A stretch of 50,746 bases of DNA from positions 1 through 50,746 of the forward strand of contig CAJTVN010000030.1 of assembly GCA_910579685.1 (NCBI GenBank). Direction: 5' to 3'. Below, piece by piece: positions 34,689 to 44,352 of this stretch. The first letter of the stretch is position 1, and each line of letters starts with the position of its first letter. Source of the stretch: an uncultured Lachnospiraceae bacterium. GTDB lineage: Bacteria; Bacillota; Clostridia; Lachnospirales; Lachnospiraceae. Made by a program: the position numbers and the translations under genes. The notes beneath the pieces are model-generated. The model had not been told where the DNA came from. It worked only from the letters and a program-made list of their open reading frames with translations, and searched no databases.

Positions 34689-34877
34689 TCAGACGTACAT
34701 GTCGAAATTGCTTCCAACGGCCGGATTTACGGACAATTCCATGGAACGATCCATCATTTGAATGAGGCTTTCCCCGACTGTCTCCGTATTGTCCAGGGCT
34801 TTGCCGAGAACGGCGATTCCTACCTGGTTCTGGAGATTTACATTTGCCAGTGCGGTTGATAATTCCGGTATGTTCAT
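34689..34877 (-). CDS. YjfB-family putative motility protein
   Basis: 62 residues from ATG 34877 behind AAGGAGGG. The sequence MNIPELSTALANVNLQNQVG, then VLGKALDNTETVGESLIQMM, is characteristic of the short YjfB family, which in Bacillus is under motility control. An extended -10 (TGCTATAAT, minus strand, core 34906-34911) lies about 28 bases upstream of the start. It is convergent with the CPBP gene. No flagellar genes are in the window. Confidence 0.85.
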   Translation of the reverse strand: MNIPELSTALANVNLQNQVGIAVLGKALDNTETVGESLIQMMDRSMELSVNPAVGSNFDMYV

Positions 34878-34905
34878 AATGCGCTCCCTCCTTACTTTCA
34901 CTCTG

Positions 34906-34914
34906 ATTATAGCA
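34906..34914 (-). promoter_or_regulatory. Extended -10 element of the yjfB-like gene
   Basis: On the minus strand the sequence reads TGCTATAAT, an extended -10 that can act without a good -35. I see no sigma-D (motility) consensus. Confidence 0.5.
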
Positions 34915-35119
34915 CGGATTTCTAAAAATTGGTATGTTTTTTTGGTTCTGCTTTCAAACATCAAAAATACACAAAAATTCTGCAAAAACAGGTGGATTTA
35001 TTTGTACACATGTTTTAAAATGAAAAGGAAGTTTCTTTTTATGGTAAGGTATACACAATAAAATCGTTGTATAAATTGCATAGCATGTGGGAGTAGATAT
35101 GCAATAGAAGGGATGGGAC

Positions 35120-36208
35120 ATGATTTCTAATCAGATATTGCAAAACACAATTGAGGGGCTGAAGTCGATTGCAAGGGTTGAATTCTGTGTAATGGATACC
35201 GATGGAAAGGAAGTGGCTTCCACAACAGACAACATGAGCGCAGGGGGAAGAGAGGCGGCGGAGTTTGCCAGATCTCCTGCGGATTCCCAGGAAATACAGG
35301 GGCAGCAGTACTTTAAAATATTTGACGAGCAGCAGCTTGAATATGTGCTGATTGCCGCCGGCGCCGGCGAGGATTCCTACATGGTCGGCAAGATGGCGGC
35401 CTTTCAGGTTCAGAATCTTCTGATCGCCTACAAGGAGCGATTTGACAAGGATAATTTTATCAAGAATCTTCTGCTCGACAACCTGCTTCTGATTGATATT
35501 TACAGCCGTGCCAAGAAGCTGCATATACAGGCGGATGTAAACCGCGTGGTCATGATTATAGAGACGGACAATGTGAGAGACAGCAACGTGCTGGAGATTA
35601 TGCGCACTTATTTTGGCAGCGGCGGCAAGGATTTTGTGACAGCGGTGGACGAGAGCAACGTGATCGTGGTCAAGGATCTTTCGGAGGGCGACAGCGCGAG
35701 GGAGATCGAGAAGGCGGCGGCGGGCATCGAGAGCTTTCTGAGGAAAGAGGCCCTGGAGGGCGTGCGCATTGCCTACGGCACGGTGGTGGGAGAGATCAAG
35801 GAGGTCAGCCGCTCCTACAAGGAGGCCAAGATGGCCCTGGACGTGGGAAAGATCTTTTTTAACGAGAGGGATATTATCGCATACAGCGAGCTGGGCATCG
35901 GGCGTCTGATCTATCAGCTTCCCATTCCTTTGTGCAAAATGTTTATCCGGGAAATTTTCGGAGGCAAGAGCCCGGACGATTTCGATGAGGAGACGCTGGT
36001 TACGATCAACAAATTTTTTGAAAACAGCCTGAATGTGTCCGAGACGTCAAGGCAGCTGTTCATTCACAGGAACACGCTTGTTTACCGTCTGGATAAGCTG
36101 CAGAAGAGCACGGGGCTGGATCTGCGGGTTTTTGAGGATGCGATCACTTTCCGGATTGCGCTGATGGTGGTAAAATATATGAATTACATGGAGAGCTTTG
36201 AATACTAA
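35120..36208 (+). CDS. PucR/CdaR-type transcriptional regulator
   Basis: 362 residues. An N-terminal sensor region (~1-140) includes EFCVMDTDGKEVASTTDNMS. A central GGDEF-like PucR domain follows, and the C-terminal helix-turn-helix of the CdaR/PucR group is seen in LNVSETSRQLFIHRNTLVYR. Family members sense small acids or sugars. In related Clostridia this gene commonly sits in front of ftsE, as here. Its stop overlaps the apparent ftsE start, so a shared transcript is likely. Confidence 0.85.
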   Translation: MISNQILQNTIEGLKSIARVEFCVMDTDGKEVASTTDNMSAGGREAAEFARSPADSQEIQGQQYFKIFDEQQLEYVLIAAGAGEDSYMVGKMAAFQVQNLLIAYKERFDKDNFIKNLLLDNLLLIDIYSRAKKLHIQADVNRVVMIIETDNVRDSNVLEIMRTYFGSGGKDFVTAVDESNVIVVKDLSEGDSAREIEKAAAGIESFLRKEALEGVRIAYGTVVGEIKEVSRSYKEAKMALDVGKIFFNERDIIAYSELGIGRLIYQLPIPLCKMFIREIFGGKSPDDFDEETLVTINKFFENSLNVSETSRQLFIHRNTLVYRLDKLQKSTGLDLRVFEDAITFRIALMVVKYMNYMESFEY

Positions 36209-36977
36209 GATACGGGTGGTGGAAAGATTGGCAAAGAGTGAGGTTAGAGGCAGAAGAAGGCGGGGAACACAGGGGGGAAGCGATGAGATTATCACGCTGA
36301 ACAATGTGAGCAAGGCCTATGCGACGGGAGCGCCGGCACTAAACGGCGTGAGTTTACATATTAAAAAGGGGGAATTTGTTTTTATCGTCGGGGACAGCGG
36401 ATCGGGGAAATCGACTATGATCAAGCTTTTGCTCCGGGAGCTGGTTCCCACTTCGGGAGAGATCAACGTCATGGGGTATGATCTGGTGAGGATCCGCCAC
36501 AGGAAGATTCCAAAGTTCCGCAGGAACCTGGGAATCGTGTTTCAGGATTTCCGTCTTCTGAAGGACAGGAACGTTTACGAGAACGTTGCCTTTGCGCAGC
36601 GGATCATACAGATGCCGAACAAGGATATCAAGCGAAACGTGCCGAGCATTCTTGCCACGGTGGGGCTTGCCGGGAAATATAAGGCAAAGCCCAGGCAGCT
36701 TTCCGGCGGCGAGCAGCAGCGTGTGGCCATTGCCAGGGCGCTTGTGAACCGCCCGAGCATCCTGCTTGCCGACGAGCCTACGGGTAATCTGGATCCCAAG
36801 AATTCATGGGAGATTATGAAGCTTCTGGAGCAGATCAACGAGAACGGAACTACGGTGCTGGTCGTTACCCACAACCGCGAAATTGTGAACGCCATGCAGA
36901 AGCGGGTGGTGACAATGAAAAAGGGCGTGATTGCCAGCGACGAGGAAAAGGGCGGATATATAGACGATGAGGATTAG
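36198..36977 (+). CDS. ftsE: Cell division ATP-binding protein FtsE
   Basis: About 259 residues if the TTG at 36198 (GGAGAG just upstream) is used. The basic leader before EIITLNNVSKAYATG is longer than usual, and a start at one of the later TTG/GTG codons is possible. Walker A GDSGSGKST, Q-loop VFQDFRLLKDR, signature LSGGEQQRVAIARAL and Walker B ILLADEPTGNLD are all present. With FtsX it forms an ABC-type complex at the septum or side wall that activates a peptidoglycan hydrolase outside the cell. It overlaps ftsX by 11 bases. Confidence 0.93.
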   Translation: MNTKIRVVERLAKSEVRGRRRRGTQGGSDEIITLNNVSKAYATGAPALNGVSLHIKKGEFVFIVGDSGSGKSTMIKLLLRELVPTSGEINVMGYDLVRIRHRKIPKFRRNLGIVFQDFRLLKDRNVYENVAFAQRIIQMPNKDIKRNVPSILATVGLAGKYKAKPRQLSGGEQQRVAIARALVNRPSILLADEPTGNLDPKNSWEIMKLLEQINENGTTVLVVTHNREIVNAMQKRVVTMKKGVIASDEEKGGYIDDED

Positions 36978-37863
36978 TACATTTTTTTACACGTTAAAAC
37001 AGGGAATTATTAATATTTTTAGAAATAAATGGTTTTCTCTCGCATCGATTGCGACCATAGGCGCCTGCCTGTTTCTTTTCGGTCTGTTCTATTCCGTGCT
37101 GATGAATGTGCAGAGTATTGTCAAAACGGCACAGGAGGGGATATCGGTGACGGTGCTCTTCGACGACGGGATCAGCCAGGAGCGGATCGAGGAGATCGGA
37201 TCGCTGATCCGCAAACGGCCCGAGGTATCGGATGTCAGGTTCACATCGGCGGACGAGGCGTGGGAGAGCTTTAAGGAGGAATACCTGGGAGAATATTCGG
37301 ACGGCTTTACGGAGAACCCGCTGGAGAATTCCGCCAGCTATGAGATTTATTTAAGCGACGTGTCCATGCAGCCCGCCCTGGTAACTTATCTGGAGGGCGT
37401 GGAGGGGATCCGGGACGTAAACCGCTCCGAGATCGTTGCGGCGACCATGACAGGCGTGAACGCCCTTATCGCCTATATTTCCCTTGGAATCATAGCCATT
37501 CTCTTTGCCGTCTCCGTATTCCTGATCAGCAATACGGTAACGATTGGCATCGCAGTGAGAAAAGAGGAAATCACCATCATGAAATATATAGGGGCCACGG
37601 ACTTTTTTGTCCGCTCTCCCTTTGTGATTGAGGGAATGATGATCGGAGCCATAGGAGCGGTCATCCCTCTTGGAATTATCTTTGTGGTTTACAATCAGGT
37701 GCTTGAGTTTATTCTGACGAAATTTTCCATGCTGACCAAGCTCCTCTCCTTTGTGCCCGTGGAGGACGTGTTCAGGCAGCTCCTTCCGGTTTCAGTGGCG
37801 CTTGGTGTGGGAATCGGTTTTCTTGGAAGTATTGTAACAGTTCGAAAGCATCTGCGGGTATAA
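36967..37863 (+). CDS. ftsX: Cell division protein FtsX
   Basis: 298 residues; ATG lies inside the end of ftsE. Helix 1 is at ~21-45, then an extracellular domain of ~120 residues (ISVTVLFDDGISQERIEEIG), then three further helices (about 165-190, 215-240 and 265-290), the FtsX layout. Its extracellular loop is known to contact cell-wall hydrolases. The M23 peptidase encoded 22 bases downstream is the obvious partner. Confidence 0.93.
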   Translation: MRISTFFYTLKQGIINIFRNKWFSLASIATIGACLFLFGLFYSVLMNVQSIVKTAQEGISVTVLFDDGISQERIEEIGSLIRKRPEVSDVRFTSADEAWESFKEEYLGEYSDGFTENPLENSASYEIYLSDVSMQPALVTYLEGVEGIRDVNRSEIVAATMTGVNALIAYISLGIIAILFAVSVFLISNTVTIGIAVRKEEITIMKYIGATDFFVRSPFVIEGMMIGAIGAVIPLGIIFVVYNQVLEFILTKFSMLTKLLSFVPVEDVFRQLLPVSVALGVGIGFLGSIVTVRKHLRV

Positions 37864-37885
37864 GGAATATCGTAAGGTAACTGGA

Positions 37886-39106
37886 ATGAAAAGATGGAAA
37901 AGCGCAATGATCCTTTGTCTGTGTCTGATGCTTGTCCTTGCGGCATCAGACAGGTATGAGATAACGGCTTCTGCCAGCGGACTGACCAATGACAGTATCC
38001 GGCAGAAGGAAGATGAAATCAAAAAGGCAAAGGAAGAAAAAAAATCGCTTCAAAGCGGACTCACCAATGTCAAGGAGCTGAAAAAGCAGCTGGAGGCTTC
38101 CAAGGCCAGTCTGGCAAACTATATTGAAGAACTGGATGCGAACCTGGCCACGATTCAGGCCAAAATCGGCGAACTCAAGACCATGATAACAAAGAAGGAA
38201 GAGGAAATCGAACAAAAGAGTCTTGAGCTGGAGGAGGCGGTGGCCACCCAGGAGAGCCAGTACGAGGCCATGAAGTCCAGAATCCGGTTTATGTACGAGA
38301 GGGGAAACAGCCTTTATCTGGAATTGCTGTTCGAGTCCGCAAGCTTTGGAGAGATGCTGAACAAGGCCGAGTACATCGAGATGCTTTCCGCTTATGACCG
38401 GAAAATGCTGGATCAGTATGTGGCCCAGGCGGAGTATGTGGCCCTGTGCAAGGAAGGGCTCGAGGAGGAAAAAGAGGTTCTGGATGAGGCCAAAAAATCC
38501 GTGGAAGCGGAGGAGGCATCTTTAAACGAGCTGATATCGGCCAAAGAACAGGAGATCAAGGCGGTATCCTCGGATATCCGGAACAAGGAAGCGGCGATAG
38601 CGGAGTATGAGGCGTCCATTGCGGCCGAGAATGAGACGATAGCGGCTCTGGAGAAGGCGGTTGCCGAGGAGAGAGCAAAGCTGGCGGAGGAACAGAAGCG
38701 AAAGTATGACGGGGGTATTTTTACCTGGCCTGCGCCTTCCTATACAAGGATATCCGATGAGTACGGGAACCGGATGCATCCCACGTTGGGAGTCCAGAAG
38801 TTTCACAATGGAATCGATATGGCGGCGCCCGGGGGAAGCCCGATTCTTGCGGCCTACGACGGCAAGGTGGTGGCGGCGGCCTACAGCGGGAGTATGGGGA
38901 ATTACATTATGATCGACCACGGCGACAGCCTGTATACGATTTACATGCACGCTTCTGCCCTGTATGTATCCAAGGGTGCGGAGGTTCATAAGGGAGATAA
39001 GATTGCGGCGGTGGGAAGCACCGGGCGCTCGACGGGAAATCATCTTCATTTCAGCGTCAGAGTGAATGGAAATTATGTGAATCCCCGCAATTACCTGGGG
39101 GGATGA
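37886..39106 (+). CDS. Secreted coiled-coil M23 peptidase (EnvC-like), probable FtsEX partner
   Basis: 406 residues. A signal peptide occupies ~1-33. Residues ~34-265 are an almost continuous coiled coil rich in Glu, Lys and Ala. The C-terminal LytM/M23 domain has the zinc ligands of HNGIDMA and HLHFSV. Since both sets of histidines are present, it should be an active endopeptidase, unlike E. coli EnvC, which only activates amidases. The coiled coil and gene order match FtsX-controlled hydrolases such as PcsB in position if not in catalytic domain. Confidence 0.9.
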   Translation: MKRWKSAMILCLCLMLVLAASDRYEITASASGLTNDSIRQKEDEIKKAKEEKKSLQSGLTNVKELKKQLEASKASLANYIEELDANLATIQAKIGELKTMITKKEEEIEQKSLELEEAVATQESQYEAMKSRIRFMYERGNSLYLELLFESASFGEMLNKAEYIEMLSAYDRKMLDQYVAQAEYVALCKEGLEEEKEVLDEAKKSVEAEEASLNELISAKEQEIKAVSSDIRNKEAAIAEYEASIAAENETIAALEKAVAEERAKLAEEQKRKYDGGIFTWPAPSYTRISDEYGNRMHPTLGVQKFHNGIDMAAPGGSPILAAYDGKVVAAAYSGSMGNYIMIDHGDSLYTIYMHASALYVSKGAEVHKGDKIAAVGSTGRSTGNHLHFSVRVNGNYVNPRNYLGG

Positions 39107-39166
39107 CGTGTTTGGGCATGACCCAAATCCAAAGAAATGAAACAGGCATAGATTGGAGAAGTGACA

Positions 39167-40423
39167 GTGGATACCTTTAACAGGGAAAGAAGTTTTCGCG
39201 GATTTTTCACGGGTTTATTATTTGGATTGTTGTTCGGCGCCCTGGCGGCCAGCGGATTTTATTTTGCCGGAAATTTTTATCAGCTGATCCGTTCGCAGAG
39301 CGAGCAGGCCAGCGCGGCGTCCCAGGAGGACGGTGAAAGCGTGGTCAATGCGGACACGATACAGAAGATGAAAACCATTGAGGAGGTAATCAATACTTAT
39401 CACTATGGAGATGAGATCTCTTCCGGTGATCTGCAGGAGGGCGTTTACAAGGGAATGGTGAAGGCGCTGAAAGATCCCTATGCCGAGTACTATACAAAAG
39501 ACGAGCTGGAGGAGACGCTGAACAGCAACCAGGGGATCTCCTACGGGATCGGGGCGGCCATCAGCCTGAATAAGGAGATGGATACGGCCATGATCAACAG
39601 TGTGATTGCGGATACGCCAGCCGAGGCGGCCGGGCTGCGGGAAGGCGACATCATCTACAAGGTGGACGGCGAGGACACGGTTGGGATGAGCGTGAGCCAG
39701 GTGGTCAGCCGGGTGAAGGGAAAAGAAAACACCACGGTTCACCTGACCATTTACCGGGAAGGGGAGAGCGAACTGATCGAGATGGACATTGTCCGGGGAA
39801 AGCTGATCGAGGCGGAGACCGTGCAGAGCGGCATGCTTGAGGATACGAAACAGATCGGCTATCTGCGGATCACGGAGTTTGACACCATCACGGTGGATCA
39901 GTTTAACGAGGCCATGGCGGAGCTGAACGCTTCCGGAATGAAGGCCCTGATCCTGGATCTGCGCAGCAATCCGGGAGGCGATCTCACTGCCGTGGTGGAC
40001 GTGGCAAGGCGGCTTCTGCCCAAAGGTCTTGTGGTTTACACGGAAGATAAGAACGGAAAGCGGAAGGAATATACCTGCGACGGCGAGCACGAGATACAGA
40101 TACCCATGGCGGTCCTGGTGAACGAGTATTCGGCCAGCGCTTCCGAGATACTGTCGGGAGCCATCAAGGACTACAATAAGGGAACCGTGATCGGCACCAC
40201 CACCTACGGGAAGGGGATCGTGCAGAGGATTAACCGCCTGGACGACGGAACGGCGGTGAAGCTTACGGTCAGCGCATATTTCACACCTCTTGGAAAGAAT
40301 ATCCATGGAATCGGGATCGAACCCGATATTGAGCTGGAATACGACTATGAGGCTTACGAGAGGGACGGGGTTGATAATCAGGTGGAAAAGGCCATTGAGA
40401 TCCTGGAAGGAAAGATAGAGTAA
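39167..40423 (+). CDS. CtpA-type carboxy-terminal processing protease (S41)
   Basis: 418 residues from GTG 39167, which is eight bases after GGAG; the GTG at 39161 is too close. A single membrane anchor lies at ~15-35. A PDZ domain (GIGAAISLNKEMDTAMINSV, GLREGDIIYKVDG) is inserted before the catalytic core. The serine is in EYSASASEILSGA and the lysine in TTYGKGIVQ, the Ser-Lys dyad of this family. It processes or degrades extracytoplasmic proteins. It completes the ftsEX-peptidase operon and is followed by a terminator. Confidence 0.93.
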   Translation: MDTFNRERSFRGFFTGLLFGLLFGALAASGFYFAGNFYQLIRSQSEQASAASQEDGESVVNADTIQKMKTIEEVINTYHYGDEISSGDLQEGVYKGMVKALKDPYAEYYTKDELEETLNSNQGISYGIGAAISLNKEMDTAMINSVIADTPAEAAGLREGDIIYKVDGEDTVGMSVSQVVSRVKGKENTTVHLTIYREGESELIEMDIVRGKLIEAETVQSGMLEDTKQIGYLRITEFDTITVDQFNEAMAELNASGMKALILDLRSNPGGDLTAVVDVARRLLPKGLVVYTEDKNGKRKEYTCDGEHEIQIPMAVLVNEYSASASEILSGAIKDYNKGTVIGTTTYGKGIVQRINRLDDGTAVKLTVSAYFTPLGKNIHGIGIEPDIELEYDYEAYERDGVDNQVEKAIEILEGKIE

Positions 40424-40450
40424 GACAAAAGTATATATAGGACACAGAGA

Positions 40451-40496
40451 GGACTGCAGTTGGTTATCAGGAAAGATGACTGACTATAGTCCTTTT
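40451..40496 (+). terminator. Terminator of the ftsEX-peptidase operon
   Basis: An imperfect 18-base stem (40451-40468 with 40475-40492; GGACT/AGTCC at the base) closes on the loop AGGAAA and is followed by TTTTCTT. Confidence 0.7.
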
Positions 40497-40712
40497 CTTA
40501 TGGGAAAAGAACATGTTCATGTAGACGAAAGACGGACTGCGATGACGATGCTTTTGTGCGCATATCGTACATATTTGAGAAAGAATGGTTTCTAAAAACG
40601 GCAATGAGCACAAATAAGTTGAATTAGGGGACGCAATCTTGAAAATGGGGTGTATTTTTGGAGAGCGGTTTATTGTACACTTTTTACAGAAATTAACAAA
40701 GGGGGCTGAAAT
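40497..40712. other. Leader region of the second LplB/LplC operon
   Basis: No gene. It must hold the YesN-controlled promoter of the transporter; I see no good -35/-10 pair, which fits an activator-dependent promoter. AAAGGGGG provides the ribosome binding site for the permease. Confidence 0.4.
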
Positions 40713-41654
40713 GTGAAAAAAGGGAACCAACCAATAAAAAACATGGTCGCAAAGAAGACCTGGAAGCAGGAGGTGCAGCACAACTGGCCGCTCTATGTCC
40801 TGCTGCTGCCAAGCTTCGTGCTTGCGATTGTTTTCTGTTACATACCCATGGGAGGACTGGTCATGGCATTCCAGAATTACAAGCCCTGGCTGGGAATCAC
40901 GGGTTCCGAATTCGTGGGAATGGAAAATTTCAAGCAGATTTTTGCTTTTAAGGAATCTTATCAGGCGATTATCAATACGCTGATCATTGCGGTGAGCAAG
41001 ATCGTGCTCGGTCTGATCGTGCCTATTGTGATGGCGCTTCTCTTAAACGAGGTCAGCCATGTGGGACTGAAAAAGGGGATTCAGACGTTGGTGTATCTGC
41101 CTCACTTTCTTTCCTGGGTCACGGTTGCGGGAATGCTCCGGGATATTCTGGGGCTGGACGGTATCGTGAACGGCGTGCTCAAGAGCTTTGGCATGGATCC
41201 CGTTTTTTTTCTGGGAGAGGCGGGAATGTTCCGGCAGATTGCGGTGATATCCGACCTGTGGAAGGGCTTCGGCTTCGGCATGATCGTCTATCTGGCCGCC
41301 ATCTCCAACATTGACCAGAGCCTGTATGAGGCGGCGGAGATGGACGGCGCCAACCGTTGGCAGCAGACAATCTATATCACGCTGCCCGGGATCATGTCCA
41401 TGATTATTGTCATGGCTACTCTGAGCCTTGGAAACGTGCTGAATGCCGGTTTCGATCAGATCTTTAACCTGTATTCCCCTCTTACCTACAGTACGGGCGA
41501 TATCATTGATACCTATGTGTACCGGCAGTCTCTGGTAAACGGACAGTACAGCTTCGGTACGGCGGTGGGCTTGTTTAAGTCGGGAATCGGGCTGATCCTC
41601 ACGGTGATTTCTTACCGAATCGCTTACAAGGTTGCCGGATACAGAATATTCTAG
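40713..41654 (+). CDS. Sugar ABC transporter permease, LplB type
   Basis: 313 residues from GTG 40713 behind AAAGGGGG; an in-frame ATG at 40743 is an alternative. A basic N-terminus leads to WPLYVLLLPSFVLAIVFCYI, and five further helices follow. The contact loop is EAAEMDGANRWQQTIYITLP. It belongs to the same group as the permease at 5141-6088 but is clearly a different system. Confidence 0.92.
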   Translation: MKKGNQPIKNMVAKKTWKQEVQHNWPLYVLLLPSFVLAIVFCYIPMGGLVMAFQNYKPWLGITGSEFVGMENFKQIFAFKESYQAIINTLIIAVSKIVLGLIVPIVMALLLNEVSHVGLKKGIQTLVYLPHFLSWVTVAGMLRDILGLDGIVNGVLKSFGMDPVFFLGEAGMFRQIAVISDLWKGFGFGMIVYLAAISNIDQSLYEAAEMDGANRWQQTIYITLPGIMSMIIVMATLSLGNVLNAGFDQIFNLYSPLTYSTGDIIDTYVYRQSLVNGQYSFGTAVGLFKSGIGLILTVISYRIAYKVAGYRIF

Positions 41655-41666
41655 GAGGTAGAAACC

Positions 41667-42536
41667 ATGAGACGTACATCACTCAGCAGAAAAATATTTG
41701 TGGTATGCAATACGGCGTTTCTGATTATCATGGCGCTGCTGTGCATCCTGCCGCTGGTGAACCTGTTTGCCATTTCCTTAAGCGGAAAGGCGGCGGCCAA
41801 CAGCGGAGCCGTAACCTTCTGGCCGGTGGACTTTACACTGATGGCATATGAGAAGACATTTAACAACAATAATTTTATCCGTTCCATCCTGATTTCCGTG
41901 GCGAGGACGGCGCTGGGCACCTTTGTCAGCATGTTCGTGATCACCACGGCGGGCTATGCGCTTTCAAAGGATTTTCGGGGAAGAACGCCGCTGATGTGGT
42001 TTTTCGTGTTCACCATGCTTTTCGGAGGCGGACTGATCCCCTCTTACCTGGTAAACACCTCATTGGGATTAAAAAATAACTTTCTGGTATACATCATTCC
42101 GGGGGCGTTCAGCTGCTATAACCTGATTCTGATCATGAACTTCTTCAAGTCCATACCCAAGGCGCTTGAGGAGGCGGCGCTGATCGATGGGGCAAGCTTT
42201 TTTACGGTACTGTGGAGGATTTTCCTTCCGCTTTCCAAGGCCGGGCTTGCCACTGTGGCCCTGTTTATCATGGTGGGGAACTGGAATGAGTGGTTCACAG
42301 GTATCCTCTATATGTCGGATACCAAAAACTATCCGCTGGCTTCCTTCCTGCAGGTGATCGTGGTGCAGGGAAATCAGCAGGATCTGGCATTGGATCCGAC
42401 TTCGGCGGCGGCTATGTCGGAGCGGACCATCAAGGCGGCCCAGGTGTTTATCGGGGCGCTGCCCATTCTGCTGGTCTATCCGTTCCTGCAGAAATATTTT
42501 GTTACCGGGCTTGTGATGGGAGCGGTGAAGGAGTAA
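41667..42536 (+). CDS. Sugar ABC transporter permease, LplC/YtcP type
   Basis: 289 residues, ATG behind TAGGAGG and only 12 bases after the first permease. The contact loop EEAALIDGASFFTVLWRIFL and the ending KYFVTGLVMGAVKE are family hallmarks. Six membrane helices. Confidence 0.92.
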   Translation: MRRTSLSRKIFVVCNTAFLIIMALLCILPLVNLFAISLSGKAAANSGAVTFWPVDFTLMAYEKTFNNNNFIRSILISVARTALGTFVSMFVITTAGYALSKDFRGRTPLMWFFVFTMLFGGGLIPSYLVNTSLGLKNNFLVYIIPGAFSCYNLILIMNFFKSIPKALEEAALIDGASFFTVLWRIFLPLSKAGLATVALFIMVGNWNEWFTGILYMSDTKNYPLASFLQVIVVQGNQQDLALDPTSAAAMSERTIKAAQVFIGALPILLVYPFLQKYFVTGLVMGAVKE

Positions 42537-42618
42537 CACAACCAGAATCAATTGCCCTGGATACTCCGGAAAGAGGTATGGGGCTTATGATTAAATATCT
42601 TATAGGAGGAGAAAAAGA

Positions 42619-44271
42619 ATGAAGATGAAAAAGACAGTCCTTTCACTGGCTCTGGCATCGGTCATGCTGATCGCCGGATGCGGAGATTCGGGAAAGGGAA
42701 ACGAGGCCGTGGCGGGAACCAAGAATGCAGACGGAAAATACGATCCGGTGCTCACAATCAAGGTGGCAAAACAGCTGGACGAGAATACGGGAAGGTATGG
42801 AGACGGAGAAGATATCAATAAAAATCCCATGACGGATCTTGCGGTGGAGAAGCTGGGAATCAAGATGGAAACCACGCTCCTTGGCGGAGATGCGTCCAAC
42901 TATGATACCAAGCTGCGGCTTGCGCTTACAGGCTCTGAGGAGCTGCCTGATGTGTTCCCGGTCTATGGAACGCAGATGATTGCGGATATGATTGAATCCG
43001 GACGCGTGAAGGATATTACGGAGGATATTGAGAAGTATATGCCGGAGCGGATGAAGGAGATTTATGAGCAGTTTCCGCAGACCTATTATCCTCTGACCAA
43101 GGATGGAAAGATCTATGGGATTGCCTGCGCTCCCTGCCTCACGGAGGGCCAGGTCATGATCATGCGCCAGGACTGGCTGGATGCGCTGGGACTCAAGGCG
43201 CCTACCAATATGGATGAGTTTGAGGCAGTGATCAAGGCCTTTACCGAGGATGATCCGGACGGAAACGGGCAGGATGATACCTACGGCTTTACCTACAGCG
43301 GAAACGATATTTATAATACGGGATGGGTTGCCGATCCGGTAAGTCTCTTTTCCGCCTATTCCGGAACACATTATCCGGGAAGCTGGCAGGAGGACGAGAA
43401 TGGGGAGCTGATGTACGGTTCCATCCATGAAGGGAACAAGGAAGCCCTTGCCAGAATGGCGCAGTGGCACGCAAACGGCTGGATCTTCCAGGAAGCGGCA
43501 GCTACCGGGGCATGGGACGCCATGATGCAGTTCACGGAGGGAAAGGCCGGCATCTTTATCGGAAGGCCCTGGGCCATCGGTTCCGTTGCGGATGTTACCT
43601 CCGTGGCCCCGGATGCGGTGATCAAGGCATATCCCAACATTCTGCAGGACAACGGGGATCCCACCTATCAGGCGGCTCAGATCAACGACGGCTGGCTGAT
43701 GTTCAACAAGGATTTTGCAAACATGGAAGCTTTCTTTGAGTATTACGACTGGCTGTATGATTACGCTTTCGGTACCGGAGATTTCAAATATGGATACCTG
43801 GAAGGATACGATTATGATATAGTGGGAGATGAGGTGGTGTTCGACTCCAAGCTGTTTGATCCCCCTGTGACCGACCCCTTTATGCCCGGCAAATCCACGG
43901 TGCTGAAAAACACGCCCGCACTGAAGTCAACCCAGACCTTTGCGGACATTGCGTCAGGGAAGACTCCGGAGACGGGAGCGGAGCTGTCCGTTGCTGCGGG
44001 ATTTGTGACGGCGCCTGAAATGTCAGATGGTTACGTGGTGGCTCACGAGCATATGGATGAGCTGCTTCCGAATCTTTTCAATACAGAGCCTACGGACACC
44101 ATGAAGAAGAACTGGGAACAGCTTCAGACCATGGAGAAGCAGATCTACACCAATATTGTCTATGGAAAGGAGCCGGTGGATGCCTTCGACAAGTTCGTGG
44201 AGGACTGGCTGGCACAGGGCGGCGAGCAGATCACCAAAGAGGTCAACGAATGGTATAAGACCGTGAAATAA
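42619..44271 (+). CDS. Sugar ABC transporter substrate-binding lipoprotein, LipO type
   Basis: 550 residues, ATG behind AGGAGGAG. The signal peptide ends with IAGC (Cys ~21). The binding domain contains the calcium-loop-like DDPDGNGQDDTYGF near residue 214. It is the third binding protein in the window and, together with the permeases, lacks its own ATPase. The substrate is probably the oligosaccharide whose breakdown enzyme is encoded at 46816-48849 (inference). Confidence 0.9.
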   Translation: MKMKKTVLSLALASVMLIAGCGDSGKGNEAVAGTKNADGKYDPVLTIKVAKQLDENTGRYGDGEDINKNPMTDLAVEKLGIKMETTLLGGDASNYDTKLRLALTGSEELPDVFPVYGTQMIADMIESGRVKDITEDIEKYMPERMKEIYEQFPQTYYPLTKDGKIYGIACAPCLTEGQVMIMRQDWLDALGLKAPTNMDEFEAVIKAFTEDDPDGNGQDDTYGFTYSGNDIYNTGWVADPVSLFSAYSGTHYPGSWQEDENGELMYGSIHEGNKEALARMAQWHANGWIFQEAAATGAWDAMMQFTEGKAGIFIGRPWAIGSVADVTSVAPDAVIKAYPNILQDNGDPTYQAAQINDGWLMFNKDFANMEAFFEYYDWLYDYAFGTGDFKYGYLEGYDYDIVGDEVVFDSKLFDPPVTDPFMPGKSTVLKNTPALKSTQTFADIASGKTPETGAELSVAAGFVTAPEMSDGYVVAHEHMDELLPNLFNTEPTDTMKKNWEQLQTMEKQIYTNIVYGKEPVDAFDKFVEDWLAQGGEQITKEVNEWYKTVK

Positions 44272-44352
44272 AATTTGAAAAACTGGAACAGCATAAGGGA
44301 CTGTTGCATCCGTGTGACAGCCCCTTATAACTGTATGATGGGAAACTGTCCG

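Noticed and set aside
39218..40306. Long open frame (362 codons) on the minus strand
   Set aside because: It lies entirely inside the CtpA protease gene, is rich in His, Gln and Arg as expected of an antisense reading, and has no ribosome binding site.
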